Shown in pieces: positions 8,909 through 16,705 of a stretch of DNA of 57,190 nt. Location: positions 1-57,190 of the forward strand of contig DFOV01000008.1 in assembly GCA_002376965.1 (NCBI GenBank). Reading direction: 5' to 3'. The position numbers were made by a program, and so were the translations under genes. The notes below the pieces were generated by a model. The model was not told the DNA's origin and searched no databases. It saw nothing but the letters and a program-made list of their open reading frames with translations. The DNA is from Gammaproteobacteria bacterium UBA3532 (GTDB lineage Bacteria; Pseudomonadota; Gammaproteobacteria; Enterobacterales; UBA3532). Numbering within the stretch: position 1 is the first letter of the stretch; each line of letters opens with the position of its first letter.

Positions 8909-9376
8909 TCACACTTGCGACAACAGATAGTTTTCCAACCCCAGTTTGTCGATAAGCCCTAGCTGCTGCTCCAACCAATAGGCATGATCCATTTCGGTAT
9001 CATCAATCAGTTTTTGCAACATGCCGCGAGTAACAAAGTCTTTCTCTTGTTCGCACAATGCCATCGTTTGTTTCAAAAGGTTATCCACTGCGATCTCAAC
9101 TTCAAGATCATTTTGCAGCATGCTGGGCACGTCAGTTCCGACCTTGATCGGGTCACGTTTGGTCATATCCGGCGTGCCTTCGAGAAAGAGTATGCGCTGA
9201 ATAAGCAACGAAGCGTGCTCTTTTTCATCGTCAAACTCGTGGTCGATACGTTCATATAACTTATTCAGCCCCCAGTCTTCATACATCCGTGAGTGGATAA
9301 AGTACTGGTCCATTGCAGTGAGCTCGTTTGCGAGTAATTCGTTAAGGGCGCTAATAATGGTTGGGTTGCCTTTCAT
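8909..9376 (-). CDS. bfr: Bacterioferritin subunit with ferroxidase centre, lacking the haem Met
   Basis: A four-helix iron-storage subunit of 155 residues. Ferroxidase ligands are all present: Glu18, Glu51, His54, Glu94 and the TE..H pair at 128/131 (E. coli 127/130). Residue 52, the axial haem ligand Met52 in E. coli Bfr, is Lys here. The subunit should therefore oxidise Fe(II) but not build the usual inter-subunit haem site alone. The start of a second bacterioferritin gene lies upstream, and that gene's stop is 2 bp before this start, so they form one operon. Complementary two-subunit bacterioferritins are known in Neisseria and Magnetospirillum, and the pair probably co-assembles. Confidence 0.92.
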   Translation of the reverse strand: MKGNPTIISALNELLANELTAMDQYFIHSRMYEDWGLNKLYERIDHEFDDEKEHASLLIQRILFLEGTPDMTKRDPIKVGTDVPSMLQNDLEVEIAVDNLLKQTMALCEQEKDFVTRGMLQKLIDDTEMDHAYWLEQQLGLIDKLGLENYLLSQV

Positions 9377-9378
9377 GA

Positions 9379-9855
9379 TTATTCTCCGTCACTGGTTTTG
9401 GATAATAGATAGTTTTTCATCCCCATTTTATCGATCTGGTACTGCTGGGTTTCGAGCCAGTCGATATGCTCTTCTTCATATTCGAGAATGTCTTCAAGCA
9501 GATCGCGGGAGACGTAATCTTTTTCCTGTTCGCACAGGGCAATGCTGTCTTTCAGGGCTTCTACCTGTTCAATCTGAAAAGCCAGATCACAGGTGAGCAT
9601 TTCTTCAGTATGCTCACCAATGCGCAGGGCTCCCAGTGCTTGCAGGTTTGGCAACCCTTCAAGAAAGAGGATGCGTTCGATCAGCGCGTCCGACTGCTTC
9701 ATGTCTTTAATCGACTTTTTGTAGCTTTTCTCGTTTAATCCTTCTAATCCCCAGTTTTTGTACATGCGGGCATGTAGAAAGTATTGGTTTATCGAGGTAA
9801 GCTCGGATTTTAGTACTCTATTGAGGGCGGTGAGTATTTGCGCATTTCCTTTCAT
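9379..9855 (-). CDS. bfr: Bacterioferritin subunit with haem Met, degraded ferroxidase centre
   Basis: This 158-residue subunit starts with MKGN like its neighbour and is closer overall to E. coli Bfr ([29 protein letters not shown]). The haem ligand Met52 is kept, but three of six ferroxidase ligands are changed: Glu51 to Asp, His54 to Gln and Glu94 to Gln. Glu18 and the E..H pair near 127/130 remain. It is therefore probably a haem-binding, electron-exit subunit of a mixed 24-mer with the downstream subunit, with which it shares an operon (2-bp spacing). The substitutions are seen directly; the division of labour is inference from known heteromeric bacterioferritins. Confidence 0.93.
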   Translation of the reverse strand: MKGNAQILTALNRVLKSELTSINQYFLHARMYKNWGLEGLNEKSYKKSIKDMKQSDALIERILFLEGLPNLQALGALRIGEHTEEMLTCDLAFQIEQVEALKDSIALCEQEKDYVSRDLLEDILEYEEEHIDWLETQQYQIDKMGMKNYLLSKTSDGE

Positions 9856-10160
9856 TAAGAGTGCCTGTCTTGGTTGGTTGTACTTACTGGATGTGTGCTA
9901 TCTATCTAACTGGTAGTACCCAGGTAAATAGGTTTGCATGAACGAGTCAGCATGAGCGAGTAGGAGACTCTAGCTTTAATTTTACGCTGAACTATGATCT
10001 TGATCAATGAAAATGCTTAAAAATCAACCAATTAAGAATATTGATGATTGTGGTTATCAATCGTTTTTCGGTTTTGACAATTGAAGACTACAATGAATAC
10101 TAGAGCCTGTTAGGTTGGTAGCTATCAGGTAAATAGTGGAATGAGAAGAACTTTCGGAAC
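9856..10160. promoter_or_regulatory. Divergent control region between bfr operon and esterase gene
   Basis: No gene is visible in these 305 bp. They hold a 14-bp imperfect tandem repeat (9934-9961, 11 of 14 positions), an FNR/Anr-type box (9994-10007), a dyad with ATTGAT and ATCAAT arms separated by 10 bp (10040-10061), and a perfect TTGACA (10074-10079) facing the esterase gene. The -10 partner of the last is weak (TACTAG at 10098 with 18 bp spacing). Confidence 0.5.
9994..10007. promoter_or_regulatory. FNR/Anr-type box between bfr operon and esterase
   Basis: ATGAT-CTTG-ATCAA matches 9 of 10 consensus positions of FNR/Anr boxes, the same variant half-site as the one upstream of ackA. It lies 139 bp upstream of the bacterioferritin start and 154 bp upstream of the esterase start, so either direction could be controlled. 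Assignment is by consensus only. Confidence 0.5.
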
Positions 10161-11000
10161 ATGATTATGATAAAAAGCTGGGTTAATGGGTTGTGCCTAT
10201 TGATGCTGGTAGGCTGCAGTGGTGATGACGGCGATTCGTCACCTGATCGTTTTACCAGTTGTGAACAGCCAGTTTCACGCGCCAGTATTCGTTATGAACC
10301 AGCAGAAAATTTTCATTCAACCCTATTAGATGCGGACTTTCCAGTATACGCTTATTTTCCTGCGAACTGGCCGAGCGCAGAGCAGGCTCTTCCTGTCATT
10401 TATGTGCTCGATGGTGAGTGGCATTTTGACAGTGTTGCCGAGGCCGTTGATACGTTGATGATACCTGCCATAGTGATAGGTATTGGCAATGATGATTCTG
10501 ATGGTTACGCCCATAGGGAGCGTTACTTTCGGTTGCCTGACTCACGTGAGTATCTCGATTTCTTGCTAGGCGAGTTCATCCCTGCGATGGAGCAGCGATT
10601 TGAGCAAAATGCATTGGCGCGAGTATTGGTTGGACATTCATACTCCGGCTTATTTGTTGCCCAGGCTCCATTTATGCGACCTGAAGCCCCAGAGTTTTAC
10701 CACTATGTATCTTTTGATGGCAGCTTTTGGGCTCATCAGCGTAGAACGCGAGACTTCATTGATGAAGCTGGCTCGTTATATGCGGAGCGTGAGACATCGC
10801 TATGGCTAATCAGGGCACTAGTACAACCCGCAAACGATCTTGATGTACAGTGGTTTGGAAACCTGGTACGCCAGAAGGAATTTTCGTCATTAGCTGTTTA
10901 TGACGATAGCTTTACGGAAGACCACTATGCATTAGTTCGTAAAAGTGCTGAGTCCGTGGTTGAAGCGCTAGAGTTAGAGACGCTATGCACTTCAAAGTAA
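10161..11000 (+). CDS. Lipoprotein alpha/beta-hydrolase, siderophore-esterase-like
   Basis: The 279-residue protein begins with a lipoprotein signal: hydrophobic LCLLMLVGC with lipid-acceptor Cys19, followed by an Asp/Ser-rich linker. The Asp at +2/+3 after Cys19 is not immediate (CSGDD), so the final membrane is not certain. The rest is a PF00756-type putative esterase: PVIYVLDGEWHFD, nucleophile elbow LVGHSYSGLF with Ser160, and a C-terminal DHYALV with likely catalytic His255. This family includes enterochelin esterases and the membrane-anchored IroE. Placement between bacterioferritin and ferric transporter genes favours a periplasmic siderophore-cleaving role. That is inference; a general acyl or peptide esterase remains possible. 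Confidence 0.75.
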   Translation: MIMIKSWVNGLCLLMLVGCSGDDGDSSPDRFTSCEQPVSRASIRYEPAENFHSTLLDADFPVYAYFPANWPSAEQALPVIYVLDGEWHFDSVAEAVDTLMIPAIVIGIGNDDSDGYAHRERYFRLPDSREYLDFLLGEFIPAMEQRFEQNALARVLVGHSYSGLFVAQAPFMRPEAPEFYHYVSFDGSFWAHQRRTRDFIDEAGSLYAERETSLWLIRALVQPANDLDVQWFGNLVRQKEFSSLAVYDDSFTEDHYALVRKSAESVVEALELETLCTSK

Positions 11001-11042
11001 TTGATGGCCAATTAGGTCTCGTAACATAATAATAATTTAAAT

Positions 11043-11061
11043 AATAAAGATTATCATTTAT
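11043..11061 (+). promoter_or_regulatory. Fur-box-like operator upstream of ferric transporter genes
   Basis: The 19-mer AATAAAGATTATCATTTAT agrees at about 14 positions with the classical Fur box (GATAATGATTATCATTATC alignment) and sits 43 bp before the preferred start of the binding-protein gene. Repression by iron-loaded Fur fits the transporter's function. The surrounding sequence is very AT-rich, which raises the chance of partial matches. Confidence 0.65.
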
Positions 11062-11104
11062 ACTCTAAATGTATGTTAATTGTCGTATCTTGGAGTTTAC
11101 TTGT

Positions 11105-12133
11105 ATGCAAAACAAATGGGTGTGTGCGTTGGTTTCGGCTGTCGTGTTGCTGTCAGGCTCGGCAGCTGCATGGGCTACTGAAAACGAAGTGAATGTTTAT
11201 TCGGCGCGTAAAGAGCAGCTGATTAAGCCGTTGTTGGATAAATTTACCCAGCAAACAGGCATCAAAACCAATCTGATAACAGCAAAAGCAGACAAACTTC
11301 TTACCCGACTGCGCAGTGAAGGGCGTAATTCTCCTGCCGACGTTTTTATAACAACCGATGCTGGACGTTTATATCGAGCGAAAGATGCCGACCTGTTGCA
11401 GCCATTAAAAAGTGATGTGTTAGACAACGTCATTCCGCAACACCTGCGCGATAAGGATGGATATTGGGTTGGGCTATCCCAGCGTGCTCGCGTTATTTTT
11501 TATGTCAAAGATCGTGTGTCGCCAGATGTGTTGTCAACTTATGAAGATCTAGCCGATCCTAAGTGGAGCAAGCGTATTTGTATCAGAGGATCTGGAAATA
11601 TCTATAACCAGTCTTTGGTTGCTTCCATGATTGCTGAGCATGGTGAAGAAAAAACCTTGGCCTGGACGAAAAGCTTGGTCAAAAACATGGCTCGGCCTCC
11701 TCAAGGTGGTGATCGCGATCAGATTATGGCAGCTGCCGCTGGTCAGTGTGACATTGCTGTCGCCAATACCTATTATTACGGCATGATGTTAAGTGGTTCT
11801 GATGCTGCTCAGAAAGAGGCTGCTAACAAGATGGGTCTATTTTGGCCAAATCAGGAGGGACGAGGAGCCCATGTTAATGTCAGTGGTGCGGGTATCGCTA
11901 AGCATGCTCCGAATAAAGACAATGCGTTGAAGCTGATTGAGTTCCTGGCCAGTAAAGACTCACAAAGCTGGTATGCCGAAGCCAATATTGAGTACCCCGT
12001 TCGTGGTGATGCTGAGGTAAGCCAACAGCTAAAATCCTGGGGCCCATTTAAAGCCGACCATCTCAATCTGTCGGTATTGGGCACCAATAATATGAAAGCG
12101 GTTATGTTAATGGATCAGGCTGGTTGGAAATAG
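11105..12133 (+). CDS. fbpA: Periplasmic ferric-iron-binding protein (FbpA/FutA family)
   Basis: Captures Fe(III) in the periplasm for the ABC transporter encoded next. I take ATG at 11105 rather than an in-frame ATG at 11069: GGAG lies about 9 nt upstream and the protein then opens with a clean signal peptide (residues 1-25, cleavage after AAWA). The 342-residue product shows the family pattern NVYSARKEQLIKPLLDKF, ADVFITTDAGRLYRA, VGLSQRARVIFYV and ICIRGSGN. The tyrosines in VANTYYYGMM are the usual Fe(III) ligands. A Fur-box-like site precedes it. Three imperfect 17-18 bp repeats follow its stop. Confidence 0.92.
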   Translation: MQNKWVCALVSAVVLLSGSAAAWATENEVNVYSARKEQLIKPLLDKFTQQTGIKTNLITAKADKLLTRLRSEGRNSPADVFITTDAGRLYRAKDADLLQPLKSDVLDNVIPQHLRDKDGYWVGLSQRARVIFYVKDRVSPDVLSTYEDLADPKWSKRICIRGSGNIYNQSLVASMIAEHGEEKTLAWTKSLVKNMARPPQGGDRDQIMAAAAGQCDIAVANTYYYGMMLSGSDAAQKEAANKMGLFWPNQEGRGAHVNVSGAGIAKHAPNKDNALKLIEFLASKDSQSWYAEANIEYPVRGDAEVSQQLKSWGPFKADHLNLSVLGTNNMKAVMLMDQAGWK

Positions 12134-12184
12134 TTGCTTTCACTAAGTGGTTGCTTATCGCTAAGTTGTTGCTATCACTAGGTC
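12133..12184 (+). repeat. Three-copy 17-18 bp tandem repeat after fbpA
   Basis: Units at 12133-12149, 12150-12167 and 12168-12184 share the pattern GTTGCTWTCRCTAAGT. The first begins in the last base of the fbpA stop codon, and the array fills the gap up to the start of the permease gene region. Confidence 0.7.
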
Positions 12185-12263
12185 GTTGGAGAGCAGTATT
12201 ATTCCCGGTAAATCCGCGTATAATGGCGAGCTTTGTATTCCTAATGGAGTGAAGCAGTTCGGA

Positions 12264-13928
12264 ATGTTCCGTGATCGGTTGGCCAAATTCTCACAAATGT
12301 TCCGTCTGTGGCAGTGGCTGATATTTTTCATCGCCGCGCTGTTCAGCATACCTGCGCTTTCTGTTTTTAGTGCTCTTTTTGAGTCGCAAAATGCTATTTG
12401 GGACCATATCAAGCAGACCGTTCTAAGCGACTATTTAGCAAACTCTTTCATATTAGTTGTTGGGGTTGGGGTGGGAACGCTCCTGCTTGGAGTTTCTACT
12501 GCATGGTTAACCAGTTTGTGTCGTTTTCCAGCTAAACGTGTATTTAGCTGGATGCTACTACTTCCCATGGCTATGCCCGCCTATGTTATCGCCTATACTT
12601 ATACTGGTTTACTTGATTTTGCCGGGCCTGTTCAGTCGTACCTGCGAGCCGTGATGGGGTGGGGGTATGGAGATTACTGGTTTCCAGAAGTTCGAAGTAT
12701 AGGTGGGGCCATTACAATGCTCTCTTTGGTATTGTATCCCTATGTTTACCTGATGGCTCGCGCTGCATTTATCGAGCAGTCTATCTGTGTTTTGGAAGTC
12801 AGCAGGACTTTAGGTTGCTCTCCATGGCAGAGCTTTCGGCGTGTTGCTGTTCCTCTGGCACGACCAGCGATTGTCGCTGGGCTTTCATTGGTACTAATGG
12901 AAACCCTTGCCGATTATGGTACGGTTTCTTACTTTGGAATCAGTGTATTTACGACGGGGATATTTCGTACCTGGTTTGGTATGGGGGATGAGGTTGCTGC
13001 AGCCAAGTTAGCTGCAATGCTATTGACCTTCATTTTCACTTTGGTTGTTCTTGAGCGTGTATCCAGGGCCAAAGCCCAATATCACCATACATCGACTAAA
13101 TACAGTCAATTACCGGAATACCGACTAAGCAAAGGGCGAGCAGTTTTGGCCATGCTGGTATGCGCTATTCCCGTAGTGCTTGGGTTTGTTCTGCCTGCGA
13201 CTATTTTAGGGGTTTGGACAGTCGAAACTTATGCTTCCATGGTGGATAAACATTTCTTTGTGTTAGCTTGGAACAGTTTCAGTCTAGCGGCCATCGCTGC
13301 GATTATTTCAGTGTTTGTTGCTCTAATTCTGGCTTATGGCAAGCGGCTGTTTCCAAGCTCAATGATAAAGGTTGCGGTTCGAGTCTCAGGTATGGGATAC
13401 GCCATTCCAGGAACCGTTGTCGCTGTTGGTGTTATGGTGCCCTTCGCTTGGCTGGATAACACTCTCGATAGTTATGCCCGCGCGAATTGGGGCTTTTCTA
13501 CCGGCCTGATATTAAGCGGGACAGCGATTGCGTTAATTTTTGCCTATGTTGTTCGGTTTCTTGCCGTTTCACTCCAAGCTATTGAATCTGGACTGGGCAA
13601 GATTAAACATTCCATGGATGATGCTGCACGCTCGTTGGGATGTAGTCCAGCGCAATCTTTGTATCGAGTACATATCCCGCTTATGAAAGGTTCTGTTTTA
13701 ACCGCTTTGCTTATTGTGTTTGTTGATATTATGAAGGAGCTGCCAGCTACCCTTATATTACGGCCATTTAATTTCAATACCTTAGCTGTTCGCGCTTTTG
13801 AGTTGGCCTCGGATGAACGCTTAGCAGATGCCTCCAGCGCTGCATTAATGATTGTTGTTACCGGGTTAGTGCCGGTATTAATGTTGAGCTACAGTATTAC
13901 TTTTTCTCGAGCGGGAGCTAACTCATGA
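12264..13928 (+). CDS. fbpB: Ferric-iron ABC transporter permease (FbpB type, fused double permease)
   Basis: Inner-membrane permease of about 554 residues with two BPD-transporter units, each carrying a permease EAA-type loop: EVSRTLGCSPWQSFRRVAVPLARPAI in the first half and DDAARSLGCSPAQSLYRVHIPL in the second. About 12 hydrophobic segments are visible. The start is uncertain: an in-frame TTG at 12186, GTG at 12249 and ATG at 12264 are all possible. I prefer 12264, because it directly precedes the first amphipathic and membrane segment, though its ribosome-binding site is weak (GGAG 14 nt upstream). Its stop overlaps the ATPase start by 4 bp, indicating translational coupling. Confidence 0.9.
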   Translation: MFRDRLAKFSQMFRLWQWLIFFIAALFSIPALSVFSALFESQNAIWDHIKQTVLSDYLANSFILVVGVGVGTLLLGVSTAWLTSLCRFPAKRVFSWMLLLPMAMPAYVIAYTYTGLLDFAGPVQSYLRAVMGWGYGDYWFPEVRSIGGAITMLSLVLYPYVYLMARAAFIEQSICVLEVSRTLGCSPWQSFRRVAVPLARPAIVAGLSLVLMETLADYGTVSYFGISVFTTGIFRTWFGMGDEVAAAKLAAMLLTFIFTLVVLERVSRAKAQYHHTSTKYSQLPEYRLSKGRAVLAMLVCAIPVVLGFVLPATILGVWTVETYASMVDKHFFVLAWNSFSLAAIAAIISVFVALILAYGKRLFPSSMIKVAVRVSGMGYAIPGTVVAVGVMVPFAWLDNTLDSYARANWGFSTGLILSGTAIALIFAYVVRFLAVSLQAIESGLGKIKHSMDDAARSLGCSPAQSLYRVHIPLMKGSVLTALLIVFVDIMKELPATLILRPFNFNTLAVRAFELASDERLADASSAALMIVVTGLVPVLMLSYSITFSRAGANS

Positions 13929-14968
13929 AACCGCTGAAACTAGAAAATATCAGCGTTAAGTTTGATCAGAAACCAGTGATTAACGATGTTTCGCTATCAC
14001 TCCAGTCCGGAAAGATCGGCTGTTTTCTTGGCCCCAGTGGGTGTGGAAAAACCACCCTTTTACGCGTTGTTGCAGGTTTTCAACGACCAGATGCTGGTAT
14101 TGTTATGCTTGGTGGTGAAGTTTTAAGCTCGTCCACCAGGGTTGTACAACCAGAGCATCGAAATATTGGTATGGTTTTTCAGGACTTTGCGCTATTCCCA
14201 CATTTAACCGTAGCCGAGAACATAAAGTTTGGCCTTCGAGGCTGGTCTAAACGGGATGCGCAACGACGCGTCGATGAATTGTTGGATCTTGTTGGCTTAT
14301 CTTCATTAGCTAGATCATATAGCCATCAGCTATCAGGTGGGCAACAACAACGCATTGCATTGGCAAGGGCATTGGCCCCTAAACCGGATTTGTTGCTTAT
14401 GGATGAGCCGTTTTCGAGTATGGATACAGAGTTACGCGAGCAACTGGCCAGAGAAGTACGCTCGATCTTAATCGAAGAAAGTATGTCGGCTATTATCGTG
14501 ACTCATGACCAGTTTGAGGCATTTGCCATGGCCGATGATATCTGCGTGTTGCATGAAGGACGAGTTCAGCAGCAAGCCAATGGTTACTCTTTATATCATG
14601 AGCCGGCAAACCCGTTTGTTGCCAACTTTATTGGCGACGGAGTCATCTTAGATGGGCAGGTGCTTTCGCATAACGAAGTAAAAACCGAGTTAGGGTTTAT
14701 ATACGGAGAGATAGCCCCGAACCTACCGGTTGGCTGCCCGGTCCAAGTATTAGTGCGCCCCGATGATGTGGTGCATGATGATGACGCGCCGGATCACGCG
14801 TTGGTGGTAAATAAGGCATTTCGCGGGTCTGAGTTTTTATATACTTTGCAAATGCCCTCAGGTGTTCGTGTCCTGTGTTTAGCTCCTAGCCATCATAACC
14901 ACGCCGTTGGTTCAAAAATCGGTGTGCGTTTGGAAGTGGATCATTTGGTGGTATTTCCCCAACACTGA
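13925..14968 (+). CDS. fbpC: Ferric-iron ABC transporter ATP-binding protein
   Basis: ATPase of the transporter, 347 residues. Walker A is GPSGCGKTT, the Q-loop is VFQDFALFPHLTV, the signature is LSGGQQQR, Walker B is LLLMDEPFSSMD and the switch His is in IIVTHDQFEAF. A C-terminal TOBE-like region of about 100 residues (VLVRPDDV) is typical of FbpC/PotA/MalK-type ATPases. It overlaps the permease stop by ATGA. Substrate specificity is inferred from the neighbouring binding protein and the Fur-box-like site. Confidence 0.92.
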   Translation: MKPLKLENISVKFDQKPVINDVSLSLQSGKIGCFLGPSGCGKTTLLRVVAGFQRPDAGIVMLGGEVLSSSTRVVQPEHRNIGMVFQDFALFPHLTVAENIKFGLRGWSKRDAQRRVDELLDLVGLSSLARSYSHQLSGGQQQRIALARALAPKPDLLLMDEPFSSMDTELREQLAREVRSILIEESMSAIIVTHDQFEAFAMADDICVLHEGRVQQQANGYSLYHEPANPFVANFIGDGVILDGQVLSHNEVKTELGFIYGEIAPNLPVGCPVQVLVRPDDVVHDDDAPDHALVVNKAFRGSEFLYTLQMPSGVRVLCLAPSHHNHAVGSKIGVRLEVDHLVVFPQH

Positions 14969-14994
14969 ATGAGAGATATACAGACTCCAACAAG

Positions 14995-15228
14995 TTAGCC
15001 GCAGTCGAGGCATGGTTCACTTTGAGGGCAGCGGCTGATGACATGTTGTACAAACTCCATGCCCATGTTGGTGTAAAATACGGCGCAGCCAGCCATGACA
15101 AATGCTGCACTTTGTACCACTACTTCTCGTTGGCGAATACCATCATTGATGGTGATCAGGTCATTTGGTTGGAAGCAGCGATTAAATTCTGTGACCAACT
15201 GGTCTGGGTTTTCATTAAACTTGTTCAT
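14995..15228 (-). CDS. Small protein of unknown function with Cys-rich tail
   Basis: I do not recognise this 77-residue protein. It is supported by GAGGT 7 nt before the ATG and by a plausible composition. A perfect TATAAT on the same strand (15330-15325) lies about 100 bp upstream, without a good -35. The N-terminal half is polar (FNENPDQLVTEFNRCFQ), a moderately hydrophobic stretch VVVQSAAFVMAGCAVFY follows, and the tail contains SRCPQSEPCLDCG with three closely spaced cysteines that could bind metal. It converges on fbpC with a 26-bp gap. A link to the iron genes is only positional. Confidence 0.6.
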   Translation of the reverse strand: MNKFNENPDQLVTEFNRCFQPNDLITINDGIRQREVVVQSAAFVMAGCAVFYTNMGMEFVQHVISRCPQSEPCLDCG

Positions 15229-15423
15229 GGTGTTTACCTCATTCTATTCACAAGGCAAAGACATCAAAAGGTAGAAAGCAAAGCTCTCGCAGCAGTCTTT
15301 GTATAACAATTTTTTATAAATCGTATTATACCAATTGATGGTTTGTGTTGGGAGTCGAAATTTTGCGACAGTGGTAAGTTAATACCGTAAAATTGCGCTT
15401 GGATTGATAGAAGGGTTGCCAAT

Positions 15424-16263
15424 ATGCTGAGTTATCGCCACGCATACCATGCTGGAAATTATGCGGATGTATTAAAACATATTGTTTTAATTGAAATTCT
15501 CGCACACTTAGTCAAAAAAGATAAACCGTTTGATTATATTGATACCCATGCTGGTGCAGGTCTGTACCACCTGGGTTCTGAGCAGTCTAATAAAGTAGGT
15601 GAGTATCGTGATGGCATTGCTCGAATATTTGAGCAAAGCGATGAGCCATTGTTCGAGTCCTATATCAACGCTGTCCGAAGTGTTAATCCTGAAACTGGAA
15701 TGACTTATTACCCGGGATCTCCCAAAATTGCTTCACAGTTTTTGCGGCCTCAGGACAGAGGATGGCTTTTTGAATTACACCCAACGGATTTTGCGACATT
15801 ATCCCAACACTTTACCCATCAGCGCCAGGTTAAGGTGGCACAGCAAGATGGGTTTCAAGGGCTTATTGGCCTGCTACCGCCTGTATCAAGGCGTGGTTTA
15901 GTGGTTATCGACCCGTCATATGAACTAAAAGAAGACTATTCAAACGTTGTTCGGGTGTTGTTAAAGGCGGTCAAGCGTTTTGCGACAGGTATTTATGCTC
16001 TTTGGTATCCAGTCGTTTTAAGAGAGCGCATTGACGCTTTGGAGAGAGAGCTGCGAGAAAGTGGTATTCGTGATGTGCAGTTGTTTGAGTTAGGCATTGC
16101 TGTCGATAGCTCAGAGCGCGGAATGACCAGTTCCGGCATGATTGTGATTAATCCTCCATGGCAACTTAAATCAACAATGGACAAAATGCTGCCGGTGTTA
16201 GGTCGCGTACTGGCGCCAGAAACACCAAACCTGTGGCGGAATGAAACATTGGTGGAGGAATAG
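15424..16263 (+). CDS. rlmJ: 23S rRNA (adenine-2030-N6)-methyltransferase
   Basis: Methylates A2030 of 23S rRNA using S-adenosylmethionine. The N-terminus MLSYRHAYHAGNYADVLKH is diagnostic of RlmJ/YhiR, and DTHAGAGLYHL supplies the SAM-binding motif. The catalytic motif IV, usually DPPYE, reads DPSYE (VVIDPSYELKEDY). Length (279) is normal. It is followed after 2 bp by the MazG-type gene, so both probably share a transcript. Confidence 0.95.
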   Translation: MLSYRHAYHAGNYADVLKHIVLIEILAHLVKKDKPFDYIDTHAGAGLYHLGSEQSNKVGEYRDGIARIFEQSDEPLFESYINAVRSVNPETGMTYYPGSPKIASQFLRPQDRGWLFELHPTDFATLSQHFTHQRQVKVAQQDGFQGLIGLLPPVSRRGLVVIDPSYELKEDYSNVVRVLLKAVKRFATGIYALWYPVVLRERIDALERELRESGIRDVQLFELGIAVDSSERGMTSSGMIVINPPWQLKSTMDKMLPVLGRVLAPETPNLWRNETLVEE

Positions 16264-16265
16264 GT

Positions 16266-16664
16266 ATGACGAACATCACACAAGCCTCTGATGAGCTGCA
16301 GACACTTGCTGAGCGATTGCGAATATTCGCGAAAGAGCGAAACTGGGAGCAATTTCACTCGCCCAAAAACTTGGTAATGGCTTTGGCAGGGGAGGCTGGC
16401 GAACTGTTAGAACAGTTTCAGTGGTTGACTGAAAGTGAGTCATCCCTGTCCGAAGCATCAGCGGAGAAACGCCAAGCCGTGGCCCACGAGTTGGCAGATG
16501 TATTCCTGTATCTGGTTCGGATTAGCGATCGATTAGACATCGACCTGCTACAAGCAGCGAATGAAAAAATCCTGGTCAACCAACAAAAATACCCCATTGA
16601 TGCCTGTTATGGGAGTCATGCCAAATACTCCGACTTGGCCAAAGAGGCTAAGTTGAGCAAATAG
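16266..16664 (+). CDS. MazG-type nucleotide pyrophosphohydrolase
   Basis: The 132-residue all-alpha protein belongs to the MazG/RS21-C6 (dCTP pyrophosphatase-like) group, which hydrolyses (d)NTPs to monophosphates and pyrophosphate and is seen as nucleotide-pool housekeeping. The metal-binding pattern is EAGELLEQFQW (ExxE) and HELADVFLYLVR (ExxD). It starts 2 bp after rlmJ. Its last codons and stop lie in an 18-bp tandem array (16634-16705), so its C-terminus (DLAKEAKLSK) reflects repeat expansion and further copies carry in-frame TAG codons. Confidence 0.88.
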   Translation: MTNITQASDELQTLAERLRIFAKERNWEQFHSPKNLVMALAGEAGELLEQFQWLTESESSLSEASAEKRQAVAHELADVFLYLVRISDRLDIDLLQAANEKILVNQQKYPIDACYGSHAKYSDLAKEAKLSK

Positions 16665-16705
16665 ACAGAGTTGACCAAATAGACCGAGCTTACCAAATAG
16701 ACTTA
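16634..16705 (+). repeat. Four-unit 18-bp tandem array at the 3' ends of two convergent genes
   Basis: Units at 16634, 16652, 16670 and 16688 share GTTGACCAAATAGAC-like sequence. The second and third match at 16 of 18 positions and the first is most diverged. Each of the last three contains an in-frame TAG for the MazG-type gene, and the fourth also supplies the stop of the convergent degenerate HD-GYP gene. Confidence 0.75.

Noticed and set aside
12186..12263. Extended N-terminus of the ferric permease from a TTG
   Set aside because: The extra 26 residues are polar and unlike other permeases and the region begins inside a tandem repeat; kept only as an alternative start.
15022..15306. 94-codon plus-strand frame opposite the 77-residue small gene
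   Set aside because: The minus-strand frame has a good ribosome-binding site and -10 element; the plus frame has neither.
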